From the NCBI RefSeq assembly GCF_033568475.1, contig NC_133123.1, positions 160,781,753 through 160,845,752 of the forward strand: DNA of 64,000 bases, written 5' to 3'. A program made the position numbers and the translations under genes. Under the pieces are notes generated by a model. The model ran no database searches, was not told the origin of the DNA, and saw only the letters and a program-made list of their open reading frames with translations. Origin of the DNA: Henckelia pumila. Lineage: Eukaryota; Streptophyta; Magnoliopsida; Lamiales; Gesneriaceae. Below, piece after piece: positions 1-10,966 of this stretch. The stretch's first letter is position 1. Every line of letters starts with the position of its first letter.

Positions 1-119
1 AATTGGGTTGTGTTGGAGGTTGAAGTTTTAGATCATGGTAAGCTTATAAATCAAGTTACAGACAATTTGATCGAGAAATTATAATCGAAAAAAATAAAAT
101 AAACTTGAGTTATGGTGTA

Positions 120-482
120 TGTCTGCCGAGCTAGAAACGAGCCTACTTAACGAGCCTGAAAGCGAGCTCGCTAACGAGCCTGCTTAAAGAGTCTGAAAAC
201 GAGTTTTCTTAACGAGCTCGCTAATGAGCCCGAAAACGAACTTACTACGAGCTCTCTAACAAGCATGTTTAACAAGCCTAAAAACGAGCCGAACTCGACT
301 CAGACTCGTTTAATATGATAACGAGCCGAGCCCGAGCCGAGCTCGAGCTTTTATGTATACTTAACGAGGCGATTCCGAGCCTTATGATAAAAGTTCGGAC
401 CGAGCTCGAACCCTTATTTTTGTCAAATGAACCGAGCCCAAGCCTGCTATTGTTCAGCTCGACTGACCTCATTTACGTCCCT
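120..482. repeat. Degenerate hAT-like MITE rich in CGAGC/GAGCTCG
   Basis: The segment is built of near-repeats such as aacgagcctgaaaacgagct and ends in tttacgtccctaa, which resembles a decayed right terminus of plant hAT MITEs (usually ttacacccct-a). The better preserved element at 18645-19123 has the same CGAGC composition. No matching left terminus or target duplication was found, so this is a remnant. Confidence 0.45.
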
Positions 483-502
483 AAATAACGATAATGAGGC
501 CA

Positions 503-503
<1 letters not shown>

Positions 504-545
<42 letters not shown>
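504..545. repeat. (TTA)n microsatellite
   Basis: About 13 uninterrupted TTA/ATT triplets directly follow the hAT-like remnant. Confidence 0.95.
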
Positions 546-566
546 TTTAGGAGGATAATCATGCCC

Positions 567-1310
567 AATTAGGAGCTGGCATTAATAAATATTCTCAGAA
601 TCATTTATGTTCTTGCTTCCGACCTGCAAGAGTTGACTATGTGAAGTTTAGAACTAGCTATAATTTATATATATATATGTGTGTGTGTTTTTTTCACATA
701 TTTATTGAAGACATTTTTGCGGATCTATATTTATATTGAATCGACTCGATTCATATATTCAATTAAAAATAACATCATGAATATTCTGATCGAGTTAAAT
801 ATTTGTCTCATAAAATTGACTCGATCGTGATAAGATCTCATATAAATTTTTGTTATAAATTACATTCTAAATACGTGTTCATATAAGCGTACGTATGATT
901 GTGCGTTAACACAAAAATATGGTCTAGATGCTAGCAAGTAGCAACGTTTGCTCTGATTTACTGGAACATATATGGGACGAGCTTTTTACTTTTGTTTTGA
1001 ATATAGACTATGAAGTTTATAGTTGATGAAGATAAATATATATACAAAAAATATGGGTGAAGCCAATAATAATTCATATTTAGTAGATAATAATAAAAAT
1101 ATACATATACTGATTAACTGATATAGATATGTGTATAAGCGTAACATTAAGAATTATCTATTAATTAGAACGACACACAACCGTGATTATTAGAAAAATA
1201 AAAATAAAAAAGAGACGAAAAGTTTTTTTAAAAAAAAAAAGAGAGAGAGGAAGAAATGTGCAATTTAATGTCAATGTTTTTCAAGATGGTAGAAATTTAT
1301 CAATAATCCT
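567..1310. repeat. Left copy of the segment that flanks the UGT gene on both sides
   Basis: The block containing gcttccgacctgcaagagtt (near 617) recurs near 4108 upstream of the UGT gene. The similarity then continues through the parts around 890-1080 and 1255-1300, matching 5745-5940 and 6430-6475. This left copy lacks the two transposons present in the right copy, so it shows the empty insertion sites. It contains no coding sequence. From 1311 to 1681 I see only AT-rich DNA. Confidence 0.75.
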
Positions 1311-1681
1311 GATATGAATGCACTCTGAATCTCATCAATGATTGCAGACAGCAGTTCTGAGACTAATCGATCGAAATTCTTTAATTTTTACCATGATTGG
1401 ATTCCATACCTTGGGAAAATTAGTTATAATTGTAGAATTCTAGTAAAAAAAAAAAAATTATGTGAGAAGTTAAACATTTTTTTTTGACAAAAGAGAAGTT
1501 AAAAATTAGGAGCGTTATTATATATATAGATGGATAAAAATACATCCATAAAAATAAAGGATAACATAGAGATTTAATAATTATCATTTTTAAATTAAAG
1601 AAATATGTAGAATATTTTCTATTGACTATTAATTGGTTGACCTATTATGTTTGACCCAATTCATGAATAATGTTGTTCATG

Positions 1682-1795
1682 CACTATTCATGTATTATAT
1701 GGTTCATGCACTCAAGTTTATATCTCAATATTATTAGTCACTATTCATGTATTATATGGTTCATGCACTCAAGTTTATATCTCAATATTATTAGT
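1682..1795. repeat. 57-bp tandem duplication, two exact copies
   Basis: The unit beginning cactattcatgtattatat is repeated head to tail at 1682-1738 and 1739-1795 with no visible mismatch, which indicates a recent event. The short open frame across it is a by-product. The following 365 bases to 2160 are AT-rich and would hold the 3' UTR of the minus-strand UGT gene. Confidence 0.95.
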
Positions 1796-2160
1796 CGACG
1801 ACTCGCGATCGATCGTGAGCATTGCTATATTAATTTTAAACACAAAATTAAATTCCAATAATGTCTTACAAATAAATTTTATGATATGAATCTTTTAATT
1901 AAATAATTCATAAAAAATATTAATTTTATATCAAAAATATAATTTTTTTTATCATAAGTAGAAGCAATATTAATTCGAGAAACATATTCAAGAAAAATGA
2001 AAAATCACCGTGACAACAAAAATGATTCGTCTATATTACTCACAGTCTCACACTTATAAAATAATAATAATATTATATATATAATATCATTAAAAAAAGA
2101 TTGGGATGTTTTTAAGAGATTTAATTTAATTTAATTATCATTTTTAAAATTACAAATATA

Positions 2161-3546
2161 TCACCCAGATTTTCCCGTCACCCCATCAATTAGCAAATCT
2201 AACGTGCGCCACGAAGAACCGCCTTCTTTCATGGAGACATGCGCGGCTCCTCCCCATTCCGCCACCCTCTTTCTCACCTCCTCCGCCACCTTCCCGCCGC
2301 CCATCAGCTCCCTCACCTTCATCTCCACCTCCTCCGCCGCCACATGACCCCTGACCGTCCCACCTCGTGGCATGATCCTCAGTCCCACCCCTACTTCCTC
2401 CGCCACAAACCTCGCATTCATATGCTGCTCCGCCATAAACGGCATGGACAAAATCGGCACTCCGGCGGAGATGCTCTCCATCACCGAATTCCATCCGCAG
2501 TGACTCAGAAACCCTTTTACGCCCTCATGTTGAAGGATTTTCAATTGATCCACCCATTCTTTTGCCACCAATCCCCTACCCTTCACCCTTGATTCAAACT
2601 CTGGCAAAAAGTTCAAATCTTTGGACTTCAAAGCCCACAAGAAACTCACCTCCGATTTCTCCAAACCTTGTGCGATTTCAAGAAACTGTTCGGGTGATAT
2701 TTCGGCTTGTGTTCCGAACGAAACATATAAAACTGGTTCTCTTTTCTCCAATTTTTCATCCAGCCACTGCGGGTAACCTGCGCTTTCCGATTTACTAATC
2801 TCCGCCGCCAAGCAGAGCGGCCCGATGTTCCAAGCTTTCGGCCCGAGGTTCTTGTTCCAGTAATCCGCATAACGTGATTCCAGCTCGTAAAAGCTGTTCA
2901 CGAGCAAGCCATCACTCATCGACAGAGCGATTAGATTCCCCATCATGAAATCTACAAAAGGCCCCGATGGATTAAAATCACCAAACGGTGGGTCGAAATC
3001 ATTCCTCGTCAGCTTCACCTCCGGAAAATCAGTCATCGGAAAGTGTTCATCAACCGAATCCACACCCGCGTGTGGGCTGAACCTCCCCAAGATTTGGTAC
3101 ATGGTGGCCGAAAAATTTCCCATTCCAAAGAAACTCAGCCTCGGCACCCCGATTTTCTGCGCAGATTTCAGAGTCCACCATAGAAAAGAATCAGAAACGA
3201 CGCATGAAACAGGAGGCTGGAGGGTTTCAAGTGCTTTCTCGAAGCTCTCCCGCATCTGTTCTGTTGCTCTCGCGAAAGGGAGAAAGGAGGACCCGAATGA
3301 CAATTTATCAGTGTTTTCTACACCTGGTGGAACACCGTCTATGTTCTGTGGGAAAGGGAGTTCGATTATGGAAACGTCGATGTCTTGGAGGGATGCGCGG
3401 ATGCTCTGGGAGTTCCCGGCGGTGGTGAAGAGCGTGACGACGACGGAGCGCCGCCGTAGGAGGCGGGAGAGGTACAGGAGAGGGATGGTGTGGCCTTGGG
3501 ACAAGAAAGGGAAGATGGCAAAGTGCGAGCAGGAAAGCGAACCCAT
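2161..3546 (-). CDS. UDP-glycosyltransferase, UGT90A-like (family 1)
   Basis: Intronless 461-aa cytosolic enzyme expected to move glucose from UDP-glucose to a small acceptor such as a flavonoid, phenolic or hormone. The likely catalytic His19 lies in SQGHTIP, with its partner Asp119 in VVSDSF. The 44-residue PSPG donor box spans about residues 331-374: it begins WVDQLKILQH, contains SHCGWNS and ends AEQ. The final Gln is typical of UDP-glucose users. Length is normal for the family (about 450-500 aa) and the frame is undamaged. Overall wording (FFGMGNF, QAEISPEQ) is closest to UGT90A proteins as I recall them; the subfamily and the acceptor are inference. The start is the first ATG of the frame and precedes the usual N-terminal beta strand. 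No other UGT remains were found, but the duplicated flanks suggest the locus was once a tandem array. Confidence 0.93.
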   Translation of the reverse strand: MGSLSCSHFAIFPFLSQGHTIPLLYLSRLLRRRSVVVTLFTTAGNSQSIRASLQDIDVSIIELPFPQNIDGVPPGVENTDKLSFGSSFLPFARATEQMRESFEKALETLQPPVSCVVSDSFLWWTLKSAQKIGVPRLSFFGMGNFSATMYQILGRFSPHAGVDSVDEHFPMTDFPEVKLTRNDFDPPFGDFNPSGPFVDFMMGNLIALSMSDGLLVNSFYELESRYADYWNKNLGPKAWNIGPLCLAAEISKSESAGYPQWLDEKLEKREPVLYVSFGTQAEISPEQFLEIAQGLEKSEVSFLWALKSKDLNFLPEFESRVKGRGLVAKEWVDQLKILQHEGVKGFLSHCGWNSVMESISAGVPILSMPFMAEQHMNARFVAEEVGVGLRIMPRGGTVRGHVAAEEVEMKVRELMGGGKVAEEVRKRVAEWGGAAHVSMKEGGSSWRTLDLLIDGVTGKSG

Positions 3547-3583
3547 TGATTTTTCTTGCCTTTTCTACTGAAACAGAGCCCAT

Positions 3584-3590
3584 CTTATAG
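3584..3590 (-). promoter_or_regulatory. Possible TATA box of the UGT gene
   Basis: On the minus strand the motif ctataag lies about 40 bases before the start codon. That would leave a leader of only about ten bases, so the true TATA box may lie further out in the AT-rich DNA up to 4040. Confidence 0.3.
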
Positions 3591-4044
3591 GGATTATTAC
3601 TTATTTATTATTGCTTAAATATGGCGGCTTATTAGGTATATACGAGTTAGTTTATGCTATATCGGGAGTATTTTTTTTCTATATTTCAATATCATTAGAT
3701 CATATAGGACTCATATTTTTTTGAAAATTAATATATATATTGATGATCCAATGATTAATATTTGACCACATTATCAGAGAAAAGTACATAGAATAATCTC
3801 GTACATGCTACATATATCTTGGTCAACTATAACTTTTTGAAAAGAATTTTGAACTTTTCCAACAGAAGTCTCACAATTTATATCTATTTTTATAATAAAA
3901 AAATAATAATCTTCACGTGTTGAATCGAAGAATTTCTTGCAAAAAAAATCCGAAATAAAATTTTAAATTACATAGGTTGCAAATATTTACTTGATAATTT
4001 CTATTTTTTATTAAAAAAAATTAATCATCATCTTCTCAAATTAA
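3591..4044. other. UGT upstream region, no gene seen
   Basis: AT-rich sequence with several poly-A and poly-T runs and no supported open frame. It is the presumptive promoter of the minus-strand UGT gene. Confidence 0.5.
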
Positions 4045-4354
4045 TTAGTAGCAGTAGAGCTAGCATGGATAAATTAAAATGATCCCAGTATCATTTATGC
4101 TCCTGCTTCCGACCTGCAAGAGTTGACTATTTCAATCTCGTAACTAGCTATCATTAATGCCATTGTTTGTGTGTATTTATAGATATGTATATGTATATAG
4201 ACACACGTTAATTAATTATTTAATTATAGTCTATACATAAAGTTGGTCTATTGCGAGATATTTTTACTGGATCAACCTAATCTATGTATGTAATATAAAA
4301 ATATTTTTAATTTTGTATGAGTTGGATTGAAAATTCATATGATAAAATTGACTT
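4045..4354. repeat. Right copy of the UGT-flanking segment, first part
   Basis: Matches 567-820 around gcttccgacctgcaagagtt and aactagctat, and runs up to the target duplication aattgactt at 4346-4354. There the Mutator-like element interrupts it. The left copy has the uninterrupted form aaaattgactcg. Confidence 0.75.
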
Positions 4355-5687
4355 AGGGATAAAGCCCATTTTCATGAATAGTTCCTTGAGTTTTCGGATA
4401 GCCAAAATAATCCCTCGTGTTTCAATTTTTTTTCCGAAATTTATCTCTCCGGTTAAATGCAAGTTAAAAGCTGACGGTGGAAATAGGCCACATCGAATTT
4501 TCAAATTAAATTACTTCATGCCTAATTTTGATATTATTATTATAATTGTTATTTTTAATCTCATTAATTTTAAAAAAAAATTTGTCACTATTACTACTAT
4601 CATTATCCTTAACTCATATCATATAATTTATTGCTATCATTATAATAAATATTATTAAGTTTTTTTATTTAAAAATATAAAAAAATAATTATTTTATCAA
4701 ATACAGTATAAAAAAATTGAAAGTTTGTAACAAACCTAGGGGAAATACTTGTAGCCAAAGCATTAATAAATTATGCTCCTGAAAAGTAGGGCACTGTAAT
4801 AAAAAAAATGTAACTTTATTATAATTTTTTTAAAAATATATTATAAGATATTGGTAAATAATAATAATTTTTTCGTATATTATTATTATTATTAAAAAAA
4901 GAAAAAGAAAACCCATGAATCTTGAGGAAGTGAGCTAGCTTCTGCGGGATGAGACTGAAATGGCTGCACTCTTGCATTCAGCTCCTCGCCTCCAAATCCA
5001 CGTTAAAGAAAGGTCAAATCTTTTCCCCATTCTTTTGTTTGAAGTTTCAATTCTTTGGCAAATTCAACGTGGGAGTATGTGAAAATTCTTTTCCTATGTC
5101 GATTTATTTGTTTGTTATGAATATTGTGTAATGTAGGCAAATGGGGAGGTTGCAGATTGATCGATGCCTCCCTTCACCGCAAGAGGAATAAGAAGGAAAC
5201 CCGATTTCTGAACCAATTTTTCTCTGCCAAAGCAATGCATGCCGGCTACTCGGGAAAGAAGCAAGTGTGAATATGGACGGAGAAGAAATAAGCTATGACC
5301 ACCGTCGTAGAGAAGGGCTGGAATACCTTCATCTTTCATTCTCACCGTCGTGAACTCGCCGCTGAATGGTCCTGTGGCTACCAAAAGTTACCTTCATGTG
5401 CTTCGACTTTGGGCACTTCGAATTTGTGTTATGTGTTTTAGGGTTTTGATTTGGGAGAAAACATAAAGAAGAGGGTTCCAATTTGGAGCAAATGACAGAA
5501 AAATCAGCTATAACGCGATAAATAGAGTTGTGGACTTTTTTAACAAAAAAATTTTTAACGTTCAAATTTAATGGGAGGGATCAACTTTGGAAAAAAAAAT
5601 ACGAGGGATCATTTTGGTGGTCCGAAAATTCAAGGAACTATTTGGGAATACGTAACAAACAAGAGGGACGAAAATGGGTTTTATCCC
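4355..5687. mobile_element. Mutator-like element (probable Pack-MULE) with long terminal inverted repeats
   Basis: The left end gggataaagcccattttc (from 4356) is the inverse of the right end gaaaatgggttttatccc (to 5687). The two arms stay similar for roughly 120 bases through the ccttgagttttcgg / ccgaaaattcaagg part. The element is bounded by a perfect 9-bp target duplication aattgactt at 4346-4354 and 5688-5696, the size expected for Mutator elements. There is no transposase, so it is non-autonomous. The interior (4930-5300) is less AT-rich than the surroundings and looks genic, which is why I suspect captured host exons. Confidence 0.8.
4949..5270 (+). CDS. Small two-exon open frame inside the Mutator-like element, function unknown
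   Basis: Exon 1 (4949-5012) and exon 2 (5137-5270) join across a 124-bp candidate intron with ends gtcaaa and atgtag, giving 65 codons ending in tga. The predicted product is basic: it has a short hydrophobic start and a Lys/Arg-rich middle (HRKRNKKE). I recognise no domain. A second ATG at 4960 opens another frame (MAALLHSAPRL) that reads straight into the intron. Exon-intron structure inside a non-autonomous element suggests a captured gene fragment. Whether it is expressed or correctly delimited cannot be told from sequence. Confidence 0.3.
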
Positions 5688-5949
5688 AATTGACTTGTAT
5701 ACAATTTCGCATAAGTTTTTGTTACATATATATATATATATGTGTTTGCGTACGTATATTTGTGCCCCACAAAAATATGATTTAGTTGCAAGAAATCTGT
5801 GCTCGGAGTATAATCGGACATTTTTTGTATATGGATTATGAAGTTGTATAGTTTATTTATAAAGATAAATATATAACAAAAGATATTGGTCATGAAGCCG
5901 ATAAGAATTATAGAAAAAGTATTAGTGAAGCCTGAAAAATTAATATTTA
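5688..5949. repeat. Right copy of the UGT-flanking segment, second part
   Basis: Continues the match to 830-1085 of the left copy (cacaaaaatatg, gaagataaatatat, gaagccgataa) after the Mutator-like insertion. It ends at the tta target of the Tourist element. Confidence 0.7.
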
Positions 5950-6326
5950 GGCACCGTTTGGTTTGAGGTATGATATAATTAATATATAGATAAGTAGTAT
6001 AATGCAATAAAAAATGATAGTTAAAATTGTATTGGATTTGATTGATAGATTATGGTTATTTGATTTGATTGATTAAATTTTAAATAAAAATGTTAAATGA
6101 CTATTTTGTCCTTTTAACAATAAGTAAAATAAAAAATTATATTATTTATAAGGGATAATATAGTAATTTGAATTCAATGATTTGATTGATGTGAGATAAA
6201 TAATTAATGATTTGATTGATGTAAAATAAATAGTTAATATATAGATAAATAATATGATGAGAAGAACGTGGGATGTGATGGGATCAATTATACATATATT
6301 AGTAATACCGTGAATAAAACGGTGTC
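5950..6326. mobile_element. Tourist-like MITE (PIF/Harbinger)
   Basis: 377 bp with terminal inverted repeats ggcaccgttt and aaacggtgtc, flanked by the target triplet tta at 5947-5949 and 6327-6329. These are the hallmarks of Tourist MITEs. The paralogous left segment has the uninterrupted site atttagta near 1080, which supports the boundaries. There is no coding capacity. Confidence 0.85.
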
Positions 6327-6490
6327 TTAGTAAGGAACATAGATAATATAAGAACACAAATATACGAATAATTATATTACCACGACACTCAACTCTCAAG
6401 TCTTTGGTCTACACCATATATGTAAAGAAAAATAGAAATTTGCAATTTAATATTAATTTTTTGAATATCGTAGCAAAGCGAAAGATAGAC
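6327..6490. repeat. Right copy of the UGT-flanking segment, last part
   Basis: Resumes the match to the left copy after the Tourist element, ending around gcaatttaat (6431) as in 1260-1300. From 6491 to 7216 there is AT-rich DNA with only a small duplication of catggtgtaaaa (near 6630 and 6650). Confidence 0.6.
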
Positions 6491-7224
6491 ACGAAGAGGG
6501 TTGAAATTGTAGAATGTAAATTTTTTTCTATTTTATAATTTGGTAGAAGATATAAGGTTCTTGAACTCAAAATTTCATTTTAAATTTAGAATTTTTGTTT
6601 CCGATAAACAGAGATAACAAATCATCAACATGGTGTAAAAAAAAAAAACATGGTGTAAAAAAAATGTAGAATCAATTACTCGATTAAATTACACAAATAC
6701 GCAACATGAGCCTCTAATTAAACTATTAAATTTATATATTTTTTTTGATGTGATATTAATTTTTTCAAAGTGTTCAAGTTATGTAAAATTTGACAAATAC
6801 AACCCTAAAAACAATAAAAAAAAAATTGACAAATACATAGGGCTGACAAATTGTTTGGTCACGGCAAATATCGCGAATCACATTTGAAAGCGAATTGATC
6901 AGATCTTTGACAACAATGTAATATATTTGGTATTAATTTGTATACGTCACATTCAATAGCATAAAAAACATAAGTTCCAATTAAAAACAAGAGGGCGGGA
7001 TAATTTTATACAAGATATGTTATTTAATTGTTTATTCAAAAAGATTTCGAGGCAAATAAATTTCAATATTGTAATTTATTGACTTATTAAAAAATATATT
7101 AAATAGGAAAAAAATTTGATCCAATTTCTTTATAATTTTAGTTTCTAATATGATTTTAAAAATTATTTAAATAATCACCAAAAATTAGTTTATTTAAGAA
7201 CTTATGAAATGTATGCCTGTCGAC

Positions 7225-7763
7225 TAGAGCTGTCAAACGGGCCAACTCATGGCGGGTCGGGCCGGCCCACCAAAAACTCACCTTCTGGCAGGTCGATGGC
7301 GGGCCGACCCACCATCCTGGCGGGCTGGAAATTCTCAACCCAACCCAACCCAAGGTGGGTTGCGGGTTAGGCGGGCCGGCCCGCGGGTTGGCTTATGACA
7401 AATAAAAATAAATAAATAATATTATAATTAATTATAAATATCATTTCATAAATAAATATTAATAGAAAAATATTAATAAAATTTTTTAATTATTGATTTC
7501 ATATGTGTAAGTTTTATATAAAATAATTAATACAAAAAAAATTCACAAATTTTATTAAAAAATACATGTATCACAATAAAAATAAAAATAAATTATTAAT
7601 TCTCCAGGCCCGCGGCGGGCCAACCCGCGCGGGTCGCGGGCCTAGGCGGGTTGGCCCATCTAGGCCCACCTTTTGTTGGATTGAAAAAAATTCAACCCAA
7701 CCCACTTAAAATATGTGGCGGACCGGGCCAACCCGACGAACTTAACCCAAATTGACGGCTCTA
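7225..7763. mobile_element. hAT-type MITE, GGCGGGC-rich, with perfect 8-bp target duplication
   Basis: 539-bp element. Its ends tagagctgtcaa and ttgacggctcta are inverted repeats, and ctgtcgac is duplicated exactly at 7217-7224 and 7764-7771. The arms are rich in gggccggcccg and ggcgggttgg words, with an AT-rich centre and no protein. The 8-bp target duplication and TA-starting ends fit hAT elements. Confidence 0.88.
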
Positions 7764-7771
7764 CTGTCGAC

Positions 7772-9157
7772 TGTCGTTTACTATATTTTTTTATTTTTAT
7801 TTTTTGATAATGTTTACTATAATTTCACAAAAGTTCGTATGGAAGAAAACGGGGTCCACCACGGATCTGTCTCAAGTGATTAAACATTTTTATGCATTAT
7901 TTAGGTTATTTTTTTCTACGGAAAAAGGGAATTTGACATATACAACTCTTTAGGCTCTTGTTCTTTCGATATTCTTTCCAAAAAGAGAAATAAAAAATAA
8001 ACAGGTATGGAAGCTAATCAAGCTATAATTGTAAACCAATATCAATCTATGGAAGCATCGATTTCGTAATTACCTTGATATGATAAAATAATGTATATTA
8101 AATTTATTCACGTATATTAACAGTTAACTACATAAATTGATTATTACATTATGTTTAATATATTTTACTTGGTTGAAGATATATAATTTTTTTATTGGGA
8201 TGAGAAGTTTGTTACACTTAGATCACGAGATCTCTTCTTAAATCAAATGGTCATATGTGGTCGATTAGTCTTTTTTTAAAAAATATAGTGGTTTTATGAA
8301 GAATAAGATTTACGATTTCAATTGGTTTGCGGTTTTTTGTTTTTGTTTTTTGAATGATCTCTATTCGATTTTTTAAAAAATAATAATAAAAATAGAGTGT
8401 CTTTTATTCAAATTAATACAAAATATACTCAAATCATACAAGAACAAAACTAGATAAAATAATGAACCCAAATTGAATAGATTTGGTACAACATGACACT
8501 CGCAACAAAATGACATTACACTATACAATCATTTTTATTTTCAATTTTTATTTTAAAAAAAACATTTGTTGGAAAAAGTACTAAACACGCCTATCATAAT
8601 TAAGCCATATAGACTTTTCACTTTAGTCATTTTTTAAAGGTGCATGTATTGTAAATTTGTAATTGCGTACTTCAAAATAATAATTAGGCTCATCAAATAT
8701 AAATTATTACATGATTAGCGAACAAAAAATTATTAAGATTTTTTAAATGTTATTTTGTCTTCAATCAAACTCGGTTAATTAATAGTCAATTAACACAGTT
8801 AATTACGTATCAGACTTCGATGCCTTACTGGAAACGTTAATTTGTGTGTCATAATGTTGACTGGAAAATTATATTTAATTAGTACTTGTATGAGCGTGAG
8901 CAGCCCGAGCTTGTCTCGTGGTTAATATTTTTTTGGAACTAATTAATTTATACTTATATATATACAAAAATTAGAATAAATTATTTTAATGGCTAGACCG
9001 CCTATTTGAATAAAATTTTCATGTTTTTTTATGTTTAATATTATATGACAAAATTTCTTCCCGTCTTCTAACACGTATTTACGAGTATATATAATTATAT
9101 AGAGTATAATATAATTATATATCTCTAAGGATTTGTCGGACAAACTTGAATAACCTA
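7772..9157. other. Gene-free AT-rich DNA
   Basis: No open frame with recognisable content, no RNA gene and no clear repeat beyond homopolymer runs was seen in these 1.4 kb. Confidence 0.6.
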
Positions 9158-9167
9158 TAATAGTATA

Positions 9168-9480
9168 GGAAAAACTGCAATTTTGGTCATATATGTTTGT
9201 CATTTTGCGATTTCGGTCCTTTATGTTTTTATATTTCAGTTTTAGTCCTGCATGTTTTGAATTTTGGCAATTTCAGTCATTTTTCTTCGAAAATGCTTAC
9301 GTGACATTGTACACGTCAGCTCCACATCAGCACTGCATCGGTGCCACATCAGCGCCACGTCGAAAAAAGGACTAAAATTGCCAAAAAAATAAAGATAGAG
9401 GACTAAAACTGAAATCTGAAAATATAGAGGACCGAAATCGCAAATTGACAAAAATACAGGACCAAAAAAACAATTTTTCC
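9168..9480. mobile_element. Mutator-type MITE with 10-bp target duplication
   Basis: 313-bp element. Its arms, starting ggaaaaactg and ending caatttttcc, are inverted repeats of about 55 bases that share tgcgatttcggtcct. The flanks repeat taatagtata at 9158-9167 and 9481-9490. The middle has short direct repeats of the word cacatcagc. No protein is encoded; open frames across it are fortuitous. Confidence 0.85.
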
Positions 9481-9502
9481 TAATAGTATATATATATGAC
9501 AA

Positions 9503-9660
9503 ATTTTCTTATTGGACCGACGCACAGATCAATTTTGTGTGATAGATCTTCAGCTCGATCCAACTTATGAAAAATATTATTTTTATTTCAAAAATATTAA
9601 TTTTCGTCGTAAATATGAATTGAGTTGACCCAATCACAAAATCGATCGGTATCGACATTA
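9503..9660 (+). repeat. Dispersed repeat fragment (family also at 60140-60300)
   Basis: The stretch around aaaatattaattttcgtcgt and gttgacccaatcac resembles, in reverse complement, the segment near 60205-60290 (ttacaacagaaataaatcga). It appears to be a dispersed non-coding family. From 9660 to 10016 nothing else is recognisable. Confidence 0.45.
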
Positions 9661-10016
9661 TTGGTTTTTTTCAATTCAGAAAAAAAAAAAAGAGTAATTC
9701 TTTGGACAAGATTTGAACCAGTCATGAATGAATCAATTAGAAAAAGAGAGGACAAATTTGACTTGTTAGATGAACAAGTATCATTAAAAATACATGGTTT
9801 AAGGTAATGTTTATAATCTATAGAAAAAATTATTATGAAATTTTTTGTATAAATTTTCTAAGAAAAAATTCATAATAATTTTAAGAGGCGTACTCCCTAA
9901 ATGTTTATGGCGAAGCGATATAAAAAATTTATCATGAAAATTAGTTTGGAGTCATTTTTTAAAGTAGAAATAAATTTCACACACTAATTATATGTGAAAA
10001 ATACATATATTGTTAA

Positions 10017-10080
10017 CACTACAAAGAAAAAACGGAGGCTTTGCTACGGTTTATAAAAAACCGTAGCAACGTTTGCAACG
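10017..10080 (+). mobile_element. CACTA (En/Spm) element, 5' terminus
   Basis: Begins cactacaaagaaaaaa, the typical CACTA terminus, preceded by a candidate taa target triplet. It continues with a palindromic subterminal repeat, ctacggtttataaaaaaccg. It is interrupted after gcaacg by the solo LTR. Confidence 0.8.
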
Positions 10081-10966
10081 TGATTAGAATCCTTGATTGC
10101 ATGAAAAACAAATACGATTATAAAGAATCGCACCCTCTATTCAATAACAAAAAGATTCAACTGTGTTGTCCCAATATTTTGAAAAAAGTAAGTTTGGATA
10201 TCCACATCTAGTTTACTTGAAACTAGCAACAGATCATCACGAAATAAACAATCGATCTCAAAGGAACCTTCAAAAAACTTGTTTCTGACAATCCACGATG
10301 AAGAACAATCAACAAACGTCATAAAAGAATTAAACTTTGATAAGTTTGATTTTAAAAAAAAACAGAGCAAAGCTTTGAACAAAATTCTAGAGAGAATTTT
10401 AATTTGAATTGTCAAAATATGAATTGTATTCTATTCAATAATGAATGTATTGTATTTATATTACAACCCAAAATAATAAAAGATAAGACAAAATATATCT
10501 AAAAAAATATCAAAAGATATCACCAAAAATTTCTTAATAGACTTAAAATACTCAAAAATAGGAATAATATCAATTATACAAAAAATCTCGCGCACACACA
10601 CTAACACACCGAAGTGTGTGTAAGGACGTATAGCGCGGGGGCGCCACAGAAGGGCACAGGTGCGCCCACAAAAGGCCACCCAGGGCACGAGTGCGCTGCG
10701 ACCATGCGTCTCCGGCGCGGGTGCGCCACGTTGTTTCGGCGATATGCGTGGGTGGGCGTCTTCAAGCGCGGGTGCGCCCTGCTGAACATCAAATTCTTTG
10801 TTTTTGTGATCTTTTGTCACTCCAATGACATTAAGGCATCTTCCAAATTGATCTTGAAGTTTTCCAACATGATTGTCATGGATTCCAAATCCATCTAATC
10901 TCGATGGCAAAACGGAACAATTCTTGGAACAATATGAATCTTCGAGCGCCTCCTAGATTCATATCA
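10081..10966. mobile_element. Solo LTR inserted in the CACTA element
   Basis: 886 bp, starting tgatta and ending atatca, bounded by the perfect 5-bp duplication caacg at 10076-10080 and 10967-10971. It contains a GC-rich patch (about 10630-10775) with repeated gcgcgggtgcgcc-like words and a TATA-like tgtatttata near 10451. No internal retrotransposon domain follows, so it is a recombined single LTR. Confidence 0.87.

Noticed and set aside
1670-1861. 63-aa open frame with internal repeat
   Set aside because: Caused by the 57-bp tandem duplication (divisible by three); no start context or homology.
2186-3583. Other open frames over the UGT gene (for example 2239-2592 plus, 2945-3571 plus, 3308-3583 minus)
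   Set aside because: Shadows of the GC-richer UGT coding sequence. They have no domain logic, while the 461-aa frame has all family motifs.
9193-9502. Short open frames on both strands at 9.2-9.5 kb
   Set aside because: They lie within the palindromic Mutator-type MITE.
10601-10910. Open frames in the GC-rich patch of the solo LTR
   Set aside because: The patch lies within an LTR bounded by a target duplication; the frames consist of simple repeated words.
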